Assembly: GCA_947494865.1 (NCBI GenBank)
Contig: CANMAT010000297.1
Coordinates: 1-5,750, forward strand
Length of the DNA stretch: 5,750 nucleotides
Source of the DNA: Deltaproteobacteria bacterium
GTDB taxonomy: Bacteria; Myxococcota_A; Polyangia; Polyangiales; Ga0077539
Reading direction: 5' to 3'
Below the pieces are notes generated by a model. That model searched no databases, was not told where the DNA came from, and saw only the letters and a program-made list of their open reading frames with translations. A program made the translations under genes and the position numbers. This document shows positions 5,100 to 5,750 of this stretch, piece by piece (position 1 is the first letter of the stretch; every line of letters starts with the position of its first letter).

Positions 5100-5750
5100 A
5101 TGTTCAATCTGGGATTCGTACAGCGCCTCCCGCCCGCAGACCCGCTCTCGCTGCGCCTCGATCGGGCGCGCGCGCGCCGCGTCGACGACGTCCTCTCGTC
5201 GCGCCGGGGCACCGTCCGCGAGGTGCTCGACGCGTGCGACGCGCTGCTCGCGTCACCCGACACACGCGCCGCGAAGACCGTCGACGCGTACGCCGCGCAG
5301 CTTCTCGCGGAGCTGCGCCGCACGCCCGCGTCGGCAGGCGCGATCGATCAGGGCGTCGCCCGCATCGACGCGGCGCTCCGCAGCGCGGGGCCCGAGATCC
5401 TCGACGTCGAGGGCGTGCCGCAGAGGCTCAAGGATTTCACCATGCGCCTCTTGCACGCGGTGAACGTCTCGCTGGGCTCCTACGACGTGTGGACGCGCGC
5501 CGCGCTCGAGGCCCTCGGCGACCGCGACGACGCGCACCTCTACGACCTCGCCGCGGGCACCGGCGGGTACGCGCGGCACCTCCGCCGGCACATGCCCGCA
5601 GGGCGTCGGCTGCGCGTCACCTCGTCAGACCTCTCGCCCGCGTACGTGGCCCTCGGCCGCCGCGAGGCCGAGCGCGCCCACATCACCGACGTCGCGTGGG
5701 AGGCGCGCGACGCGCTCGACCTCAGCGCCTTGCGCGAGCGCAACGACGTC
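5100..5750 (+). CDS. Class I SAM-dependent methyltransferase, N-terminal 217 residues (cut by the window edge)
   Basis: The frame runs from ATG 5100 to the window end with no stop. GAGGT (5086-5090) precedes the ATG by 9 nt. Residues 1-140 are mostly helical, Arg/Ala/Leu-rich and unassigned. The Rossmann-like methyltransferase domain starts near 146. Motif I is Y-D-L-A-A-G-T-G-G (148-156), the SAM-binding glycine loop. Asp177 in V-T-S-S-D-L-S-P sits where an acidic residue at the end of strand 2 usually binds the SAM ribose. A-R-D-A-L-D-L (202-208) fits the next strand region. The methyl acceptor cannot be told, and the substrate-binding C-terminal part is missing. An in-frame ATG at 4980 would add 40 residues, but codons between 4980 and 5100 have mixed third bases, unlike the strongly G/C-ending codons after 5100. 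The upstream gap makes an operon with the P450 unlikely. Confidence 0.85.
   Translation, partial: MFNLGFVQRLPPADPLSLRLDRARARRVDDVLSSRRGTVREVLDACDALLASPDTRAAKTVDAYAAQLLAELRRTPASAGAIDQGVARIDAALRSAGPEILDVEGVPQRLKDFTMRLLHAVNVSLGSYDVWTRAALEALGDRDDAHLYDLAAGTGGYARHLRRHMPAGRRLRVTSSDLSPAYVALGRREAERAHITDVAWEARDALDLSALRERNDV

Noticed and set aside
3045..5750. A P450-methyltransferase RiPP cluster, as in crosslinked tyrosine peptides.
   Set aside because: The P450 resembles CYP110 rather than peptide-crosslinking P450s. No intact aromatic precursor peptide is present, and the genes are separated by 699 bp.
1..5750. CRISPR arrays, insertion sequences, integrase or toxin-antitoxin genes.
   Set aside because: No spaced direct repeats, terminal inverted repeats, transposase motifs or small paired genes were seen anywhere in the window.

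Overview
The window is GC-rich DNA in which real genes use G or C at most third codon positions, so false reading frames stay open for hundreds of codons on both strands. The combination of secreted lipoproteins with Asp-Ala-Gly-rich linkers, a CYP110-like cytochrome P450 and long GC-rich intergenic DNA suggests a myxobacterium, probably of the Polyangiales type. This placement is inferred from style and is not proven by any marker gene.

Left part (1-2952, leftward): two genes for predicted exported lipoproteins. The first is a 918-residue multidomain protein ending in a CehA/McbA-type (PHP-fold) metallohydrolase domain. The second overlaps its stop codon by 4 nt (GTGA) and begins a new lipoprotein that runs off the window's left edge. 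The two probably form one translationally coupled operon acting at the cell envelope.

Centre (2953-4400): a 92-bp divergent control region holds a perfect 11-bp tandem repeat, a candidate promoter and a strong ribosome binding site. Rightward from it lies a complete 451-residue cytochrome P450 with all signature motifs. No ferredoxin or reductase is in the window, so redox partners must be encoded elsewhere.

Right part (4401-5750): 699 bp without a confident gene, rich in inverted repeats. A GC-rich hairpin 31 bp after the P450 stop is built better for terminating leftward than rightward transcription, which hints at a small leftward transcript from this gap. The last gene (5100 to the right edge, incomplete) is a class I SAM-dependent methyltransferase with a helical N-terminal extension.

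The P450 and the methyltransferase point the same way and could both act on a small molecule, but the long gap between them argues against one operon. I see no CRISPR array, rRNA, tRNA, insertion sequence or obvious defence system. The points most worth a second look are the duplicated element in the divergent promoter, the asymmetric terminator with a possible small leftward gene or RNA, and a 50-nt two-part stem-loop upstream of the methyltransferase.
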